Part shown: one piece after another, positions 1 through 5,296 of the stretch
How the letters are laid out: each line of letters begins with the position of its first letter
How positions within the stretch are numbered: position 1 is the first letter of the stretch
Assembly: GCA_030620935.1 (NCBI GenBank)
Contig: JAUXIP010000175.1
Location: 1 to 5,401, forward strand
Direction: 5' to 3'
DNA length: 5,401 bases
DNA from: Deltaproteobacteria bacterium
GTDB taxonomy: Bacteria > Desulfobacterota_B > Binatia > UBA9968
Program-made: the position numbers and the translations under genes
The notes under the pieces: generated by a model
Told to the model about the DNA's origin: nothing
Seen by the model: the letters and a program-made list of their open reading frames with translations, nothing else
Databases searched by the model: none

Positions 1-10
1 CCTGATCCAT
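1..10 (-). CDS. Possible start of the gene downstream of moeA (cut by window edge)
   Basis: On the minus strand an ATG at positions 10-8 follows the moeA TAG (16-14) after only three bases and opens a frame reading Met-Asp-Gln before the window ends. A start this close behind a stop is typical of tightly packed operons, and moeA is often co-transcribed with other molybdenum-cofactor genes. The nearest purine-rich stretch (GGAAGAG inside the moeA 3' end) sits about 15 bases upstream, farther than usual for a Shine-Dalgarno. Only three codons are visible, so neither the product nor the reality of the gene can be judged here. Confidence 0.28.
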
Positions 11-13
11 GAG

Positions 14-1252
14 CTAAAAGCCCATCTCTTCCTGAAGGAAATCGTTGTGACCAAGGAGAATCACCGGCACCTGGCTCCCTTCTTCCAGGACGTTTCGCTC
101 TTCATGGGCCACGATCAGCCCCTGAGCCAACGATAGAGAACTCAACACGCCGGAGCTTTGCGTGCCGGTGCTGGAAGCAAAGCTGCGACCGTTTTCACAG
201 CGAAGCCGGCACCGGATGAACTCTTTCAATCCCGGACTTTTGTGGATTTCATGCTCTAGGGTGGCTTGGATCACGGGGAAAAAAAGCTTTCGGTGTCCCA
301 TCATCTTGAGCAGCGCGGGATGGGCATAGAGAATAAAAGAGACCATGGAGGAAACAGGATTTCCCGGCAGGCCGAAGACCGGCTTTTTGCCGATGCGGCC
401 GAATGCCATAGGGTGGCCGGGCTTTTGCGCCACTTTCCAAAATTGCATCCTGACTCCCGCGTCTTTCAGCGCTTCTTTGACCAGATCATAATCGCCGACC
501 GAAACTCCACCGGAGGTGATTACGGCATCGTAGCGCAGGGCCTTGCGAAACGCCGCCGCCAACTGCTTTCTCTTGTCCCGTACGATGCCGAGACGCTGCG
601 GTATGGCACCCGTTTCCTGAACTGCGGCGGTGAGAGTGTAGCTGTTGCTGTTAACGATCTTTCCGGGCTCGGGACGATCCTCCACTTCCAGCAATTCATC
701 TCCCGTAGAGATCAACGCCACGGTAGGCCTCCGATAAACCCGCACCCGGCTTTTTCCCACAGAGGCCATGAGCCCGATATCCGCGGGAGTAAGGAGCTTT
801 CCTTTTTCAAGGATAACCTGACCTTTGCGGATATCTTCTCCTGCCTCTCGGACATGGCTCCCGGATGGATCTGTTTTCGAGATCCGCACAGCCTCGCCGG
901 AAGAAGTCGTATATTCGACCCGTACGATGGTATCGGCACCGCGAGGGATGGGAGCCCCGGTCATAATCTTAACAGCCGTTCCTTCTCTCACGCGGTGCTT
1001 GGACACATAGCCTGCCGGCACCTCGTCCAGAATCATGAGCGTCACAGGGTTGTCAGGCGACACGCGGGCTACGTCTTGCCAACGAACCGCAAAACCATCC
1101 ATCGCCGAATTGGCAAAGGGCGGGACCATGCGAGCGGCGCGAACGTTCTCGAATAGAACTCTCCCGTTGGCCTCCAGCAGAGGAACTTCCTCCCCAGGCA
1201 AAGGCGAGATCTGACTGAGTATGAGATCTACTGCTTCTCCGACCGTGATCAC
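14..1252 (-). CDS. moeA: Molybdopterin molybdenumtransferase MoeA
   Basis: MoeA inserts molybdate into adenylylated molybdopterin, the last step of basic molybdenum-cofactor synthesis, in the cytoplasm. The 412-residue length matches the family (E. coli MoeA is 411). In order the protein shows NSAMDGFAV (48-56) and the MTGAPIP motif (97-103) in the N-terminal MoeA region. The MoCF-binding domain follows, with ALISTGDEL (179-187), SGGVSVGDYD (247-256), KPGHPMAFG (277-285) and GLPGNPV (294-300). A C-terminal MoeA_C-type domain runs from about residue 327 to 400. Asp52 and Glu186 lie in the expected conserved motifs. The start is GTG at 1252-1250: an in-frame TGA lies seven codons upstream and no other start codon falls between, although the Shine-Dalgarno is weak. 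The gene is divergent from the NTPase gene and may lead an operon running off the left edge. The start codon lies inside a phased GATCA repeat, a possible operator. The gene appears intact and the identity is secure. Confidence 0.97.
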   Translation of the reverse strand: MITVGEAVDLILSQISPLPGEEVPLLEANGRVLFENVRAARMVPPFANSAMDGFAVRWQDVARVSPDNPVTLMILDEVPAGYVSKHRVREGTAVKIMTGAPIPRGADTIVRVEYTTSSGEAVRISKTDPSGSHVREAGEDIRKGQVILEKGKLLTPADIGLMASVGKSRVRVYRRPTVALISTGDELLEVEDRPEPGKIVNSNSYTLTAAVQETGAIPQRLGIVRDKRKQLAAAFRKALRYDAVITSGGVSVGDYDLVKEALKDAGVRMQFWKVAQKPGHPMAFGRIGKKPVFGLPGNPVSSMVSFILYAHPALLKMMGHRKLFFPVIQATLEHEIHKSPGLKEFIRCRLRCENGRSFASSTGTQSSGVLSSLSLAQGLIVAHEERNVLEEGSQVPVILLGHNDFLQEEMGF

Positions 1253-1278
1253 GCTTTGATCATCGCTCGATCATTGGC
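1246..1278. repeat. Three imperfect 11-bp tandem repeats with GATCA core at the moeA start
   Basis: Reading the plus strand, TGATCACGCTT (1246-1256), TGATCATCGCT (1257-1267) and CGATCATTGGC (1268-1278) follow one another directly. The GATC tetramers start at 1247, 1258 and 1269, exactly 11 bases apart, or about one helical turn. The first unit contains the palindrome GTGATCAC, which includes the moeA GTG start codon. The units also form TGATC-N7-GATCA inverted pairs. Same-face spacing fits repeated protein contacts such as an operator for moeA or for the divergent gene, but no regulator is known here. The repeats could also be chance. Confidence 0.5.
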
Positions 1279-1329
1279 AACAATCAAGTCTTCTTACAGC
1301 CACGAAAGGGATCCAAAATACTACGCGGT

Positions 1330-1358
1330 TTTCCAACCTTTGCGGCGTCTGATAACAT
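1330..1358 (+). promoter_or_regulatory. Weak candidate promoter for the THEP1-like gene
   Basis: TTTCCA (1330-1335) and TAACAT (1353-1358) are separated by 17 bases, and each matches the sigma-70 consensus at four of six positions. Transcription would start around 1364-1366, only a few bases before the ATG at 1371, giving a nearly leaderless mRNA. That would agree with the lack of a Shine-Dalgarno sequence before this gene. Matches of this quality are common by chance. Confidence 0.2.
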
Positions 1359-1370
1359 GAAGCCGTTCAG

Positions 1371-1904
1371 ATGAGATTATTCCTTACCGGCATTCCCGGC
1401 ATCGGCAAGACCACGATCATCCGATCTACTCTGGAAAGCCTCGAAAAAATTCAATGTGCGGGGTTCTATACCGAGGAGAGGCGACATCAGGGGCGAAGAA
1501 TTGCTTTCAAGATCATCACTCTCGATGGCGAAGAGGGAACGCTTGCTTCCATAGAAAGAGACGAAGGAAAAAGACCAACCGTGGGTAGATATACCGTACA
1601 TGTGGACGAGTTTGAGAAGCTGGTTCTTCCCCTTATCGATCCGGAAACAACCTCTTCGGATCTTTACGTCATCGACGAGATCGGAAAGATGGAACTCTTC
1701 TCACAAAAGTTTCGAGCTAGAATCATTGATCTCCTCGCGCAGCAGTCGAACCTGCTAGCCACAATCGCCAAAAGGGGGAAGGGTTTCGTAGAGCAGATCA
1801 AAGGGAGAAACGATATCGAGCTCATCGAAGTCACGAGAGAAAACCGAGATCAACTGCCCCAGCAAATAGCTCAGAAGATACTCCGGGAGACTCTTGCTTG
1901 TTAG
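1371..1904 (+). CDS. THEP1-family nucleoside-triphosphatase (P-loop NTPase)
   Basis: This 177-residue protein matches the THEP1/DUF265 family of small P-loop NTPases, first characterised from Aquifex and archaea, which hydrolyse several NTPs in vitro. Their cellular role is not established. Walker A is GIPGIGKTT (7-15), near the N-terminus as usual. The family's GFYTEERR segment (31-38) and GRYTVHVDEFE segment (72-82) follow. Walker B is LYVIDEIGKMEL (98-109), with Asp102 and Glu103 the likely magnesium and catalytic acids. The length is normal for the family. ATG 1371 is the first possible start after an in-frame TAA at 1353-1355. No good Shine-Dalgarno precedes it, so translation may be weak or near-leaderless. 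The gene is divergent from moeA, 118 bp away. No signal peptide or membrane segment is visible. Family assignment is firm; substrate and process are unknown. Confidence 0.9.
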   Translation: MRLFLTGIPGIGKTTIIRSTLESLEKIQCAGFYTEERRHQGRRIAFKIITLDGEEGTLASIERDEGKRPTVGRYTVHVDEFEKLVLPLIDPETTSSDLYVIDEIGKMELFSQKFRARIIDLLAQQSNLLATIAKRGKGFVEQIKGRNDIELIEVTRENRDQLPQQIAQKILRETLAC

Positions 1905-1906
1905 AC

Positions 1907-1943
1907 AAAAAGGCCCATCTGCCGTCAGAGAGACTCACAGGCC
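1907..1943 (-). terminator. Rho-independent terminator-like hairpin, leftward
   Basis: On the minus strand GGCCTGT (1943-1937) pairs with ATGGGCC (1918-1912), counting two G-U pairs, and five T residues (1911-1907) follow at once. An inner GTC/GAC stem can form within the loop. On the plus strand the wobble pairs become C-A mismatches and no T-run follows, so the element favours leftward transcripts. It sits just past the NTPase stop codon. No clear minus-strand gene lies upstream, so it may end an unannotated small RNA or stop antisense transcription into the NTPase gene. Confidence 0.5.
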
Positions 1944-2159
1944 AGCGGTTATGATAGTCGTGTTCGACCGCCTCGATACAACCTAAAACGTCGACTAGCC
2001 TCCCCTCAAAAACTCCGTCGCCCTTCCTCAGCTTTTGCGAAGAATTAGAAAATGGGTCGAAGGACTTGTCTCCCGAGTGGCTGTCTTCCGGAGAGATTCG
2101 TGCGTAAACCTGCAACACTTAAAAACCCTGGCTGTCGAGAAGAGGCGCGAAAAAATGTC

Positions 2160-2188
2160 TTGCGCTTTTAGGGGAAGGAGAATATTAT
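2160..2188 (+). promoter_or_regulatory. Candidate sigma-70 promoter for the binding-protein gene
   Basis: TTGCGC (2160-2165) and TATTAT (2183-2188) are separated by 17 bases. The -10 matches consensus at five of six positions and the -35 at three. This would give a leader of roughly 85 bases before the GTG at 2280. A second, weaker -10-like TATAGT lies at 2215-2220, without a good -35. Confidence 0.35.
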
Positions 2189-2265
2189 CGGCTGCCTGGT
2201 GGTTCTATGAAATATATAGTGCTGCGGGTATTTCGTGCCGGAGGCTGTGTAGGACGTAGAGTATT

Positions 2266-2273
2266 GGAGGAGG
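2266..2273 (+). promoter_or_regulatory. Strong ribosome binding site that fixes the GTG start at 2280
   Basis: GGAGGAGG lies six bases before the GTG at 2280. It is close to a full match to the anti-Shine-Dalgarno sequence and is the best ribosome binding site in the window directly serving a gene. It supports the GTG as the true start, which also places a proper signal peptide at the N-terminus. Confidence 0.85.
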
Positions 2274-2279
2274 CATACG

Positions 2280-3320
2280 GTGAAAGCATATAGCCCACAC
2301 AAATTCTTCCTGATCAGCCATGTCTTAGTCGTTTTTTTATTTATTGGCGTCTCTGGGGCCTCGGGCGAGTCGGATCATACCGCAAAGCTGATCGAAGGAG
2401 CCAAAAAAGAAGGGAGACTGGCTTGGTATACCTCCATGAGCGTAGCAGACTCTCGGCCCCTGCTGAATGCCTTTGAAAGGAAGTACCCCTTTGTCAAATC
2501 GGAAGTTTTCCAAGCCAGTGGTGACAGAATTGTAAACCGGATTCTGACCGAAAACCGGGCGGGAAGACAACATTTTGACGTAGTGGCCACAGGTGAGATA
2601 AAGGTGCATACGCTCGTTCGTCACAAGCTGATTGCGCCCTATGTCTCTCCGCAAGCTAAGGCTTACGGAGACCAATTTAAAGACCCAGCGGGCTACTGGA
2701 CAGGCGTTTACAACGTTTACTATGTGATTGGATACAACACCCAGCAGATATCCCACACTGAAGCTCCAAAGGTTTGGGAGGACCTTCTTGATCCGAAGTG
2801 GAAGGATAAGATCGCCATCGATCGGGATGAAACCACTTGGTACGCTACGCAAATCGCCGCCTGGGGAAAGGAAAGAACACAAAAATACATGAAGGCCTTG
2901 GCAACGCAGGGTATTCGGTGGCACAGAGGTCACACCTTAATCGCCCAATTAATGGCTGCGGGAGAATTCCCTTTGGGCATCGTCTTTGCTCATCGTATCG
3001 AGGATTTAAAAAAGAAGGGGGCGCCCCTAGAATGGGTAGACACGCTTAATCCGATCGTTGCCGTAGTTGTCGGCATGGGCCTCAATGCTAAGCCGAATAA
3101 TCCGAATACGGCTAAGCTCTTCATGGACTTTGTGCTCTCCAAGAAGGGCCAGACAATGATCCGCTCTTTTAACCGCATCCCTGCCCGATCCGACGTCGAG
3201 CCCCTCTCACCCAAGATGGATCAAACAAAGATCAAACTTAAAGTGCTTCCCCTGCACATGGCAACGCGTCATAACCAGTATGTGAAGGAATTCAGCCAAA
3301 TTTTCGGCCAATACCAATAG
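2280..3320 (+). CDS. Periplasmic substrate-binding protein of an ABC importer (FbpA/AfuA-like)
   Basis: The 346-residue protein resembles the extracellular solute-binding family containing the ferric-ion proteins FbpA and AfuA; such proteins deliver ligand to an inner-membrane ABC importer. Residues 1-29 form a Sec signal peptide: basic start MKAYSPHK, a hydrophobic core (about 9-24), then a small-residue cleavage zone around VSGASG. No lipobox cysteine is seen, so it should be soluble in the periplasm. Family-like segments include AKKEGRLAWYTS (41-52), HFDVVATGE (98-106), YYVIGYNT (147-154), WEDLLDPKWKDKIAID (166-181) and AKLFMDFVLSKKGQ (278-291). Where iron-binding members carry paired tyrosines in the second lobe, this protein appears to read FAH (236-238), so iron is doubtful and an organic or anionic ligand is possible. 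No permease or ATPase gene is adjacent. It lies tail to tail with lysR, 71 bp apart. Family is confident; ligand unknown. Confidence 0.9.
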   Translation: MKAYSPHKFFLISHVLVVFLFIGVSGASGESDHTAKLIEGAKKEGRLAWYTSMSVADSRPLLNAFERKYPFVKSEVFQASGDRIVNRILTENRAGRQHFDVVATGEIKVHTLVRHKLIAPYVSPQAKAYGDQFKDPAGYWTGVYNVYYVIGYNTQQISHTEAPKVWEDLLDPKWKDKIAIDRDETTWYATQIAAWGKERTQKYMKALATQGIRWHRGHTLIAQLMAAGEFPLGIVFAHRIEDLKKKGAPLEWVDTLNPIVAVVVGMGLNAKPNNPNTAKLFMDFVLSKKGQTMIRSFNRIPARSDVEPLSPKMDQTKIKLKVLPLHMATRHNQYVKEFSQIFGQYQ

Positions 3321-3351
3321 AAGAGTGGCCGCAATCGTCAGAGACCCTCTC

Positions 3352-3371
3352 TACGAGAAATTTATCTCGTG
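3352..3371. terminator. Hairpin between the convergent genes, possible weak terminator
   Basis: ACGAGA (3353-3358) and TCTCGT (3365-3370) are perfect complements around a six-base AATTTA loop, extended by one T-G pair. It lies in the 71-bp gap between the stop codons of the binding-protein gene and lysR, where a bidirectional terminator is expected. Neither strand has a T-run after the stem, so intrinsic termination would be inefficient. It may instead protect 3' ends. A smaller hairpin, CAGGA/TCCTG (3378-3389), lies next to it. Confidence 0.35.
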
Positions 3372-3391
3372 TTCGCCCAGGAACTCCTGCG

Positions 3392-4288
3392 CTAGTCCTT
3401 ATAACGCTTCAAAAAAGCAATAAACGTTTGGACAAAAGGAGAGGTCTGTCGCTTTTTATGAACTGCAATATACATGATCCTTTTTAACTTAAATTCCGGC
3501 ACCTTCAGCACCTTGATTCGTCCCGCCTCAACATCCGCCATAACACGGTGCCGAGTAGTAAAACCGACGCCGAGGCCGTTTGCCACCGCATTCTTGGTAC
3601 CCTCTCGAATACCCAACTGAAGATTGACTTCTAGTACGGGACTAAAGGGCAATCCCCTCTCAGCGAAAACCCGCTCGATCATGGCACGGATAAAACTACC
3701 CTTCTCGGCGACAATCAACGGTTCGTTGGCAATCAATTTCAACGGCACGGACCGTTTCCTAGTCAACGGATGATTCGGTGGGGCGATAATAGCTATGTCC
3801 CTCTCTTGATAAAACTCACTGAGTAGAAAAGAAGATTGCGGAACTCGAGATAGGATGCCTAAGTCGAGTTCTCCCTCTAGGAGTTTTTTCTCTAAGATGA
3901 GACTTCTTTGCGTTGTTAGAGAAACATTGATCCCAGGATAGTTCCCTTTAAACCTTTGAATAGCTATGGGAAGAAAGGAAGCCGAAGCTAGGAATGAGCC
4001 GCCAACTGAGAGTTTCCCCCTTTTCAGCCCCTTGATCTCATCCATTGCCCCTTTTATTCCATTCACCTCTGTTAGAACCCTTTCCACCCGATGAAGAAGC
4101 TCCTCACCGGCCCTCGTCAGGTGAGTCTTGCGTCCCAGTCGCTCAAACAGCTTAACATCCAACTCCTCCTGCAAACTCTGTATCATCAGCGTGACAGAAG
4201 GCTGGCGAACACGCAGGACTTCGGCCGCCTTGACGAAGCTCCCGAGCTTGGCGACTTTTGCAAACACCTCGATTTGGTGAAGGGTCAT
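3392..4288 (-). CDS. LysR-family transcriptional regulator
   Basis: At 298 residues this is a full-length LysR-type regulator, a cytoplasmic DNA-binding protein that usually acts as a tetramer and responds to a small molecule. The N-terminal winged helix-turn-helix spans about 1-60, with the classic pattern GSFVKAAEVLRVRQPSVTLMI (split 16-26 and 27-36). LFERLGRKTHLTRAGEELL follows at 48-65. A linker helix covers 60-90, and the periplasmic-binding-protein-like effector domain starts at GKLSVGGS (91-98). It includes LDLGIL (141-146) and GLGVGFTTR (238-246). ATG 4288 gives the canonical N-terminus; the Shine-Dalgarno is only AAGG, about ten bases upstream. A perfect LysR box lies 62 bp upstream, suggesting autoregulation. 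No divergent target gene is present, unlike most LysR genes. The convergent binding-protein gene is a possible target only by proximity. Effector and regulon cannot be told from sequence. Confidence 0.95.
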   Translation of the reverse strand: MTLHQIEVFAKVAKLGSFVKAAEVLRVRQPSVTLMIQSLQEELDVKLFERLGRKTHLTRAGEELLHRVERVLTEVNGIKGAMDEIKGLKRGKLSVGGSFLASASFLPIAIQRFKGNYPGINVSLTTQRSLILEKKLLEGELDLGILSRVPQSSFLLSEFYQERDIAIIAPPNHPLTRKRSVPLKLIANEPLIVAEKGSFIRAMIERVFAERGLPFSPVLEVNLQLGIREGTKNAVANGLGVGFTTRHRVMADVEAGRIKVLKVPEFKLKRIMYIAVHKKRQTSPFVQTFIAFLKRYKD

Positions 4289-4349
4289 AGAGTGGCTGCC
4301 TTACGTTTTGCGGAGAAAACCATAACAGCAATGCCTTCGGGACGCCAGC

Positions 4350-4372
4350 TAAGTTTTATCGGGGACAACTTA
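4350..4372. promoter_or_regulatory. LysR-type operator, TAAGTT-N11-AACTTA
   Basis: TAAGTT (4350-4355) and AACTTA (4367-4372) are perfect inverted repeats separated by exactly 11 bases, so the inner pair has the T-N11-A form typical of LysR-regulator recognition sites. The box lies 62 bp upstream of the lysR ATG and just upstream of a weak -10-like TATGGT on the minus strand. That arrangement fits self-control. The related GATAA motif occurs twice within and beside the box on the minus strand. Confidence 0.65.
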
Positions 4373-4389
4373 TCGCAGAAACCGGGGAA

Positions 4390-4426
4390 TTCCTAATCAC
4401 CTCCCTTTGTTACTAAAGGCTAGGAA
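4390..4426 (-). other. Two-part hairpin with a Shine-Dalgarno-like core, between trmI and lysR
   Basis: On the minus strand TTCCTA (4426-4421) can pair with TAGGAA (4395-4390), and inside it CCTTT (4419-4415) pairs with AAAGG (4408-4404) around AGTAAC. The 3' side carries AAAGGGAGGTGAT, nearly the full complement of the 16S rRNA tail, but no ATG, GTG or TTG lies at a suitable distance after it. It lies 32 bp downstream of the trmI stop and could be a 3'-end structure for trmI, though no T-run follows. Function unknown. Confidence 0.4.
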
Positions 4427-4457
4427 GAGGGAAGTCGCCACGACGGATTCATGGCAA

Positions 4458-5264
4458 TCAGGCATGGGTGGAATCCGCTATCTCCGCGATGCGCCTAGCA
4501 GTGGTGATAAAACCTGTGTGAGCCACCATCCGGTGTTCCGGCCTCATGCTCAACCCTTTGACGTGCCAGAAGCGCATCAGAGTCTCCATGGTCTCGATGC
4601 AGGTGAAGCCGCCATGTTGTCTCAACGAATCGACCAAGCTTTTCACCTGGAGGACCGTCGGCAAGTAGCTGAGGAGAATTCCCCCTGGTCGCAGAGCCTC
4701 CCAAACTTTGCCGGTAAGCTGCCAGGGCTCCGGTAGATCCAAAAGAATTCGATCCACATCTGTTTCCGCCAATTGCAAAGTGACGTCTTCGGTTTTGAGG
4801 GTCCAATTGGCGGCTGGTCCATAATAATGAGCGATGTTGCTTCGCGCCATCTGAGCAAAATCCTCCCGTATCTCATAGGAGACGACCCGGCCTTCGGGAC
4901 CGACGGCTCGCAGGAGCGCCATGGTCAACGCCCCCGGTCCGGTCCCCGCTTCGACCACCTTGGCGCCGGGAAAGACATCCGCCCAGATCAGAATCGGCCC
5001 TATATCTTTAGGATAAATGACCTGGGCCTGACGCGGGAGGTTGGGAATCAGTTGGGCCAGGGTAGGACGAAGGACGAAAAAAGGCTCGTTCAGTGAGGAG
5101 CGCACGACACTCGCTTCCGGCTGACCGATGATTTCTTCGGCGACGATCTTCCCTCCGCGGATAGAGATCTTTTTACCCGCCTCCAATCTCCGCAGGCAAA
5201 CCCTCTCTTTCCTGTCCAAAAAGATCACTGCCTCTCCTTCGCGCAATGGCCCCTTAAAATTCAT
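4458..5264 (-). CDS. trmI: tRNA (adenine-58-N1)-methyltransferase TrmI
   Basis: TrmI uses S-adenosylmethionine to make m1A at position 58 in the T-loop of tRNAs, acting in the cytoplasm as a homotetramer. The 268-residue protein has the family's small N-terminal beta domain (about 1-60), then RPTLAQLIPNLPRQ (66-79) and the signature QVIYPKD (81-87). The SAM-binding motif I is VVEAGTGPGALT (103-114), followed by the acidic end of motif II in VVSYEIRE (127-134). The catalytic-pocket motif DRILLDLPEPW (171-181) includes Asp176. The motif I variant GTGPG replaces the more usual GTGSG, a mild change that keeps the glycines. ATG 5264 is supported by AAAGG nine bases upstream. The gene reads toward lysR, with 169 bp between them. 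It may be co-transcribed with a gene cut at the right edge. The gene looks intact and the assignment is strong; a few family members also methylate A57. Confidence 0.95.
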   Translation of the reverse strand: MNFKGPLREGEAVIFLDRKERVCLRRLEAGKKISIRGGKIVAEEIIGQPEASVVRSSLNEPFFVLRPTLAQLIPNLPRQAQVIYPKDIGPILIWADVFPGAKVVEAGTGPGALTMALLRAVGPEGRVVSYEIREDFAQMARSNIAHYYGPAANWTLKTEDVTLQLAETDVDRILLDLPEPWQLTGKVWEALRPGGILLSYLPTVLQVKSLVDSLRQHGGFTCIETMETLMRFWHVKGLSMRPEHRMVAHTGFITTARRIAEIADSTHA

Positions 5265-5296
5265 TTCGTCCAGCCTTTCTTTCTGCGAGAGATGAC

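Larger units (their letters stand above)
1905..2279. other. 375-bp intergenic region without a convincing protein gene
   Basis: A minus-strand open frame (2118-1831, GTG start) covers part of this stretch, but it runs through the terminator-like hairpin and deep into the opposite strand of the NTPase gene. It shows no recognisable domain. A plus-strand frame (2035-2259) is also uncharacteristic. The left third holds a leftward terminator-like hairpin and a perfect hairpin GTCG-TGTT-CGAC (1957-1968). A stem with several G-U pairs, AGAGGCGC/GCGCTTTT (2141-2148 with 2162-2169), could weakly terminate rightward transcripts. The right part holds the candidate promoter and leader of the binding-protein gene. 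A minus-strand small RNA ending at the hairpin is possible but unproven. Confidence 0.5.

Noticed and set aside
266..1156. 296-codon open frame on the plus strand opposite moeA
   Set aside because: The minus strand encodes a full-length MoeA with all family motifs. The plus frame is low-complexity in His/Arg, shows no domain, and is a shadow of moeA codon use.
1831..2118. 95-codon minus-strand open frame in the intergenic region
   Set aside because: It reads through a terminator-like hairpin and into the opposite strand of the NTPase gene, has a GTG start without a clear Shine-Dalgarno, and matches no family I recognise. A non-coding RNA is a better reading of this strand.
1905..2279. Known structured RNA such as 6S RNA, SRP RNA, RNase P RNA, tmRNA or a molybdenum-cofactor riboswitch
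   Set aside because: None of the hallmark sequences of these RNAs was found by eye on either strand, and no long closing stem could be built between the ends.
2337..2933. 198-codon minus-strand open frame opposite the binding-protein gene
   Set aside because: The plus strand has a signal peptide, strong ribosome binding site and conserved family segments; the minus frame has no recognisable feature.
4356..4400. 14-codon leader peptide frame starting at GTG (4400-4398, minus) by the Shine-Dalgarno-like core
   Set aside because: The GTG overlaps the GGAGGTG core itself, leaving no spacer for initiation, and the peptide has no attenuator-like codon run.
4407..4736. 109-codon plus-strand open frame starting with TTG opposite the trmI 3' part
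   Set aside because: It lies almost wholly opposite TrmI coding sequence and has no domain or ribosome binding site; its start is inside a hairpin.
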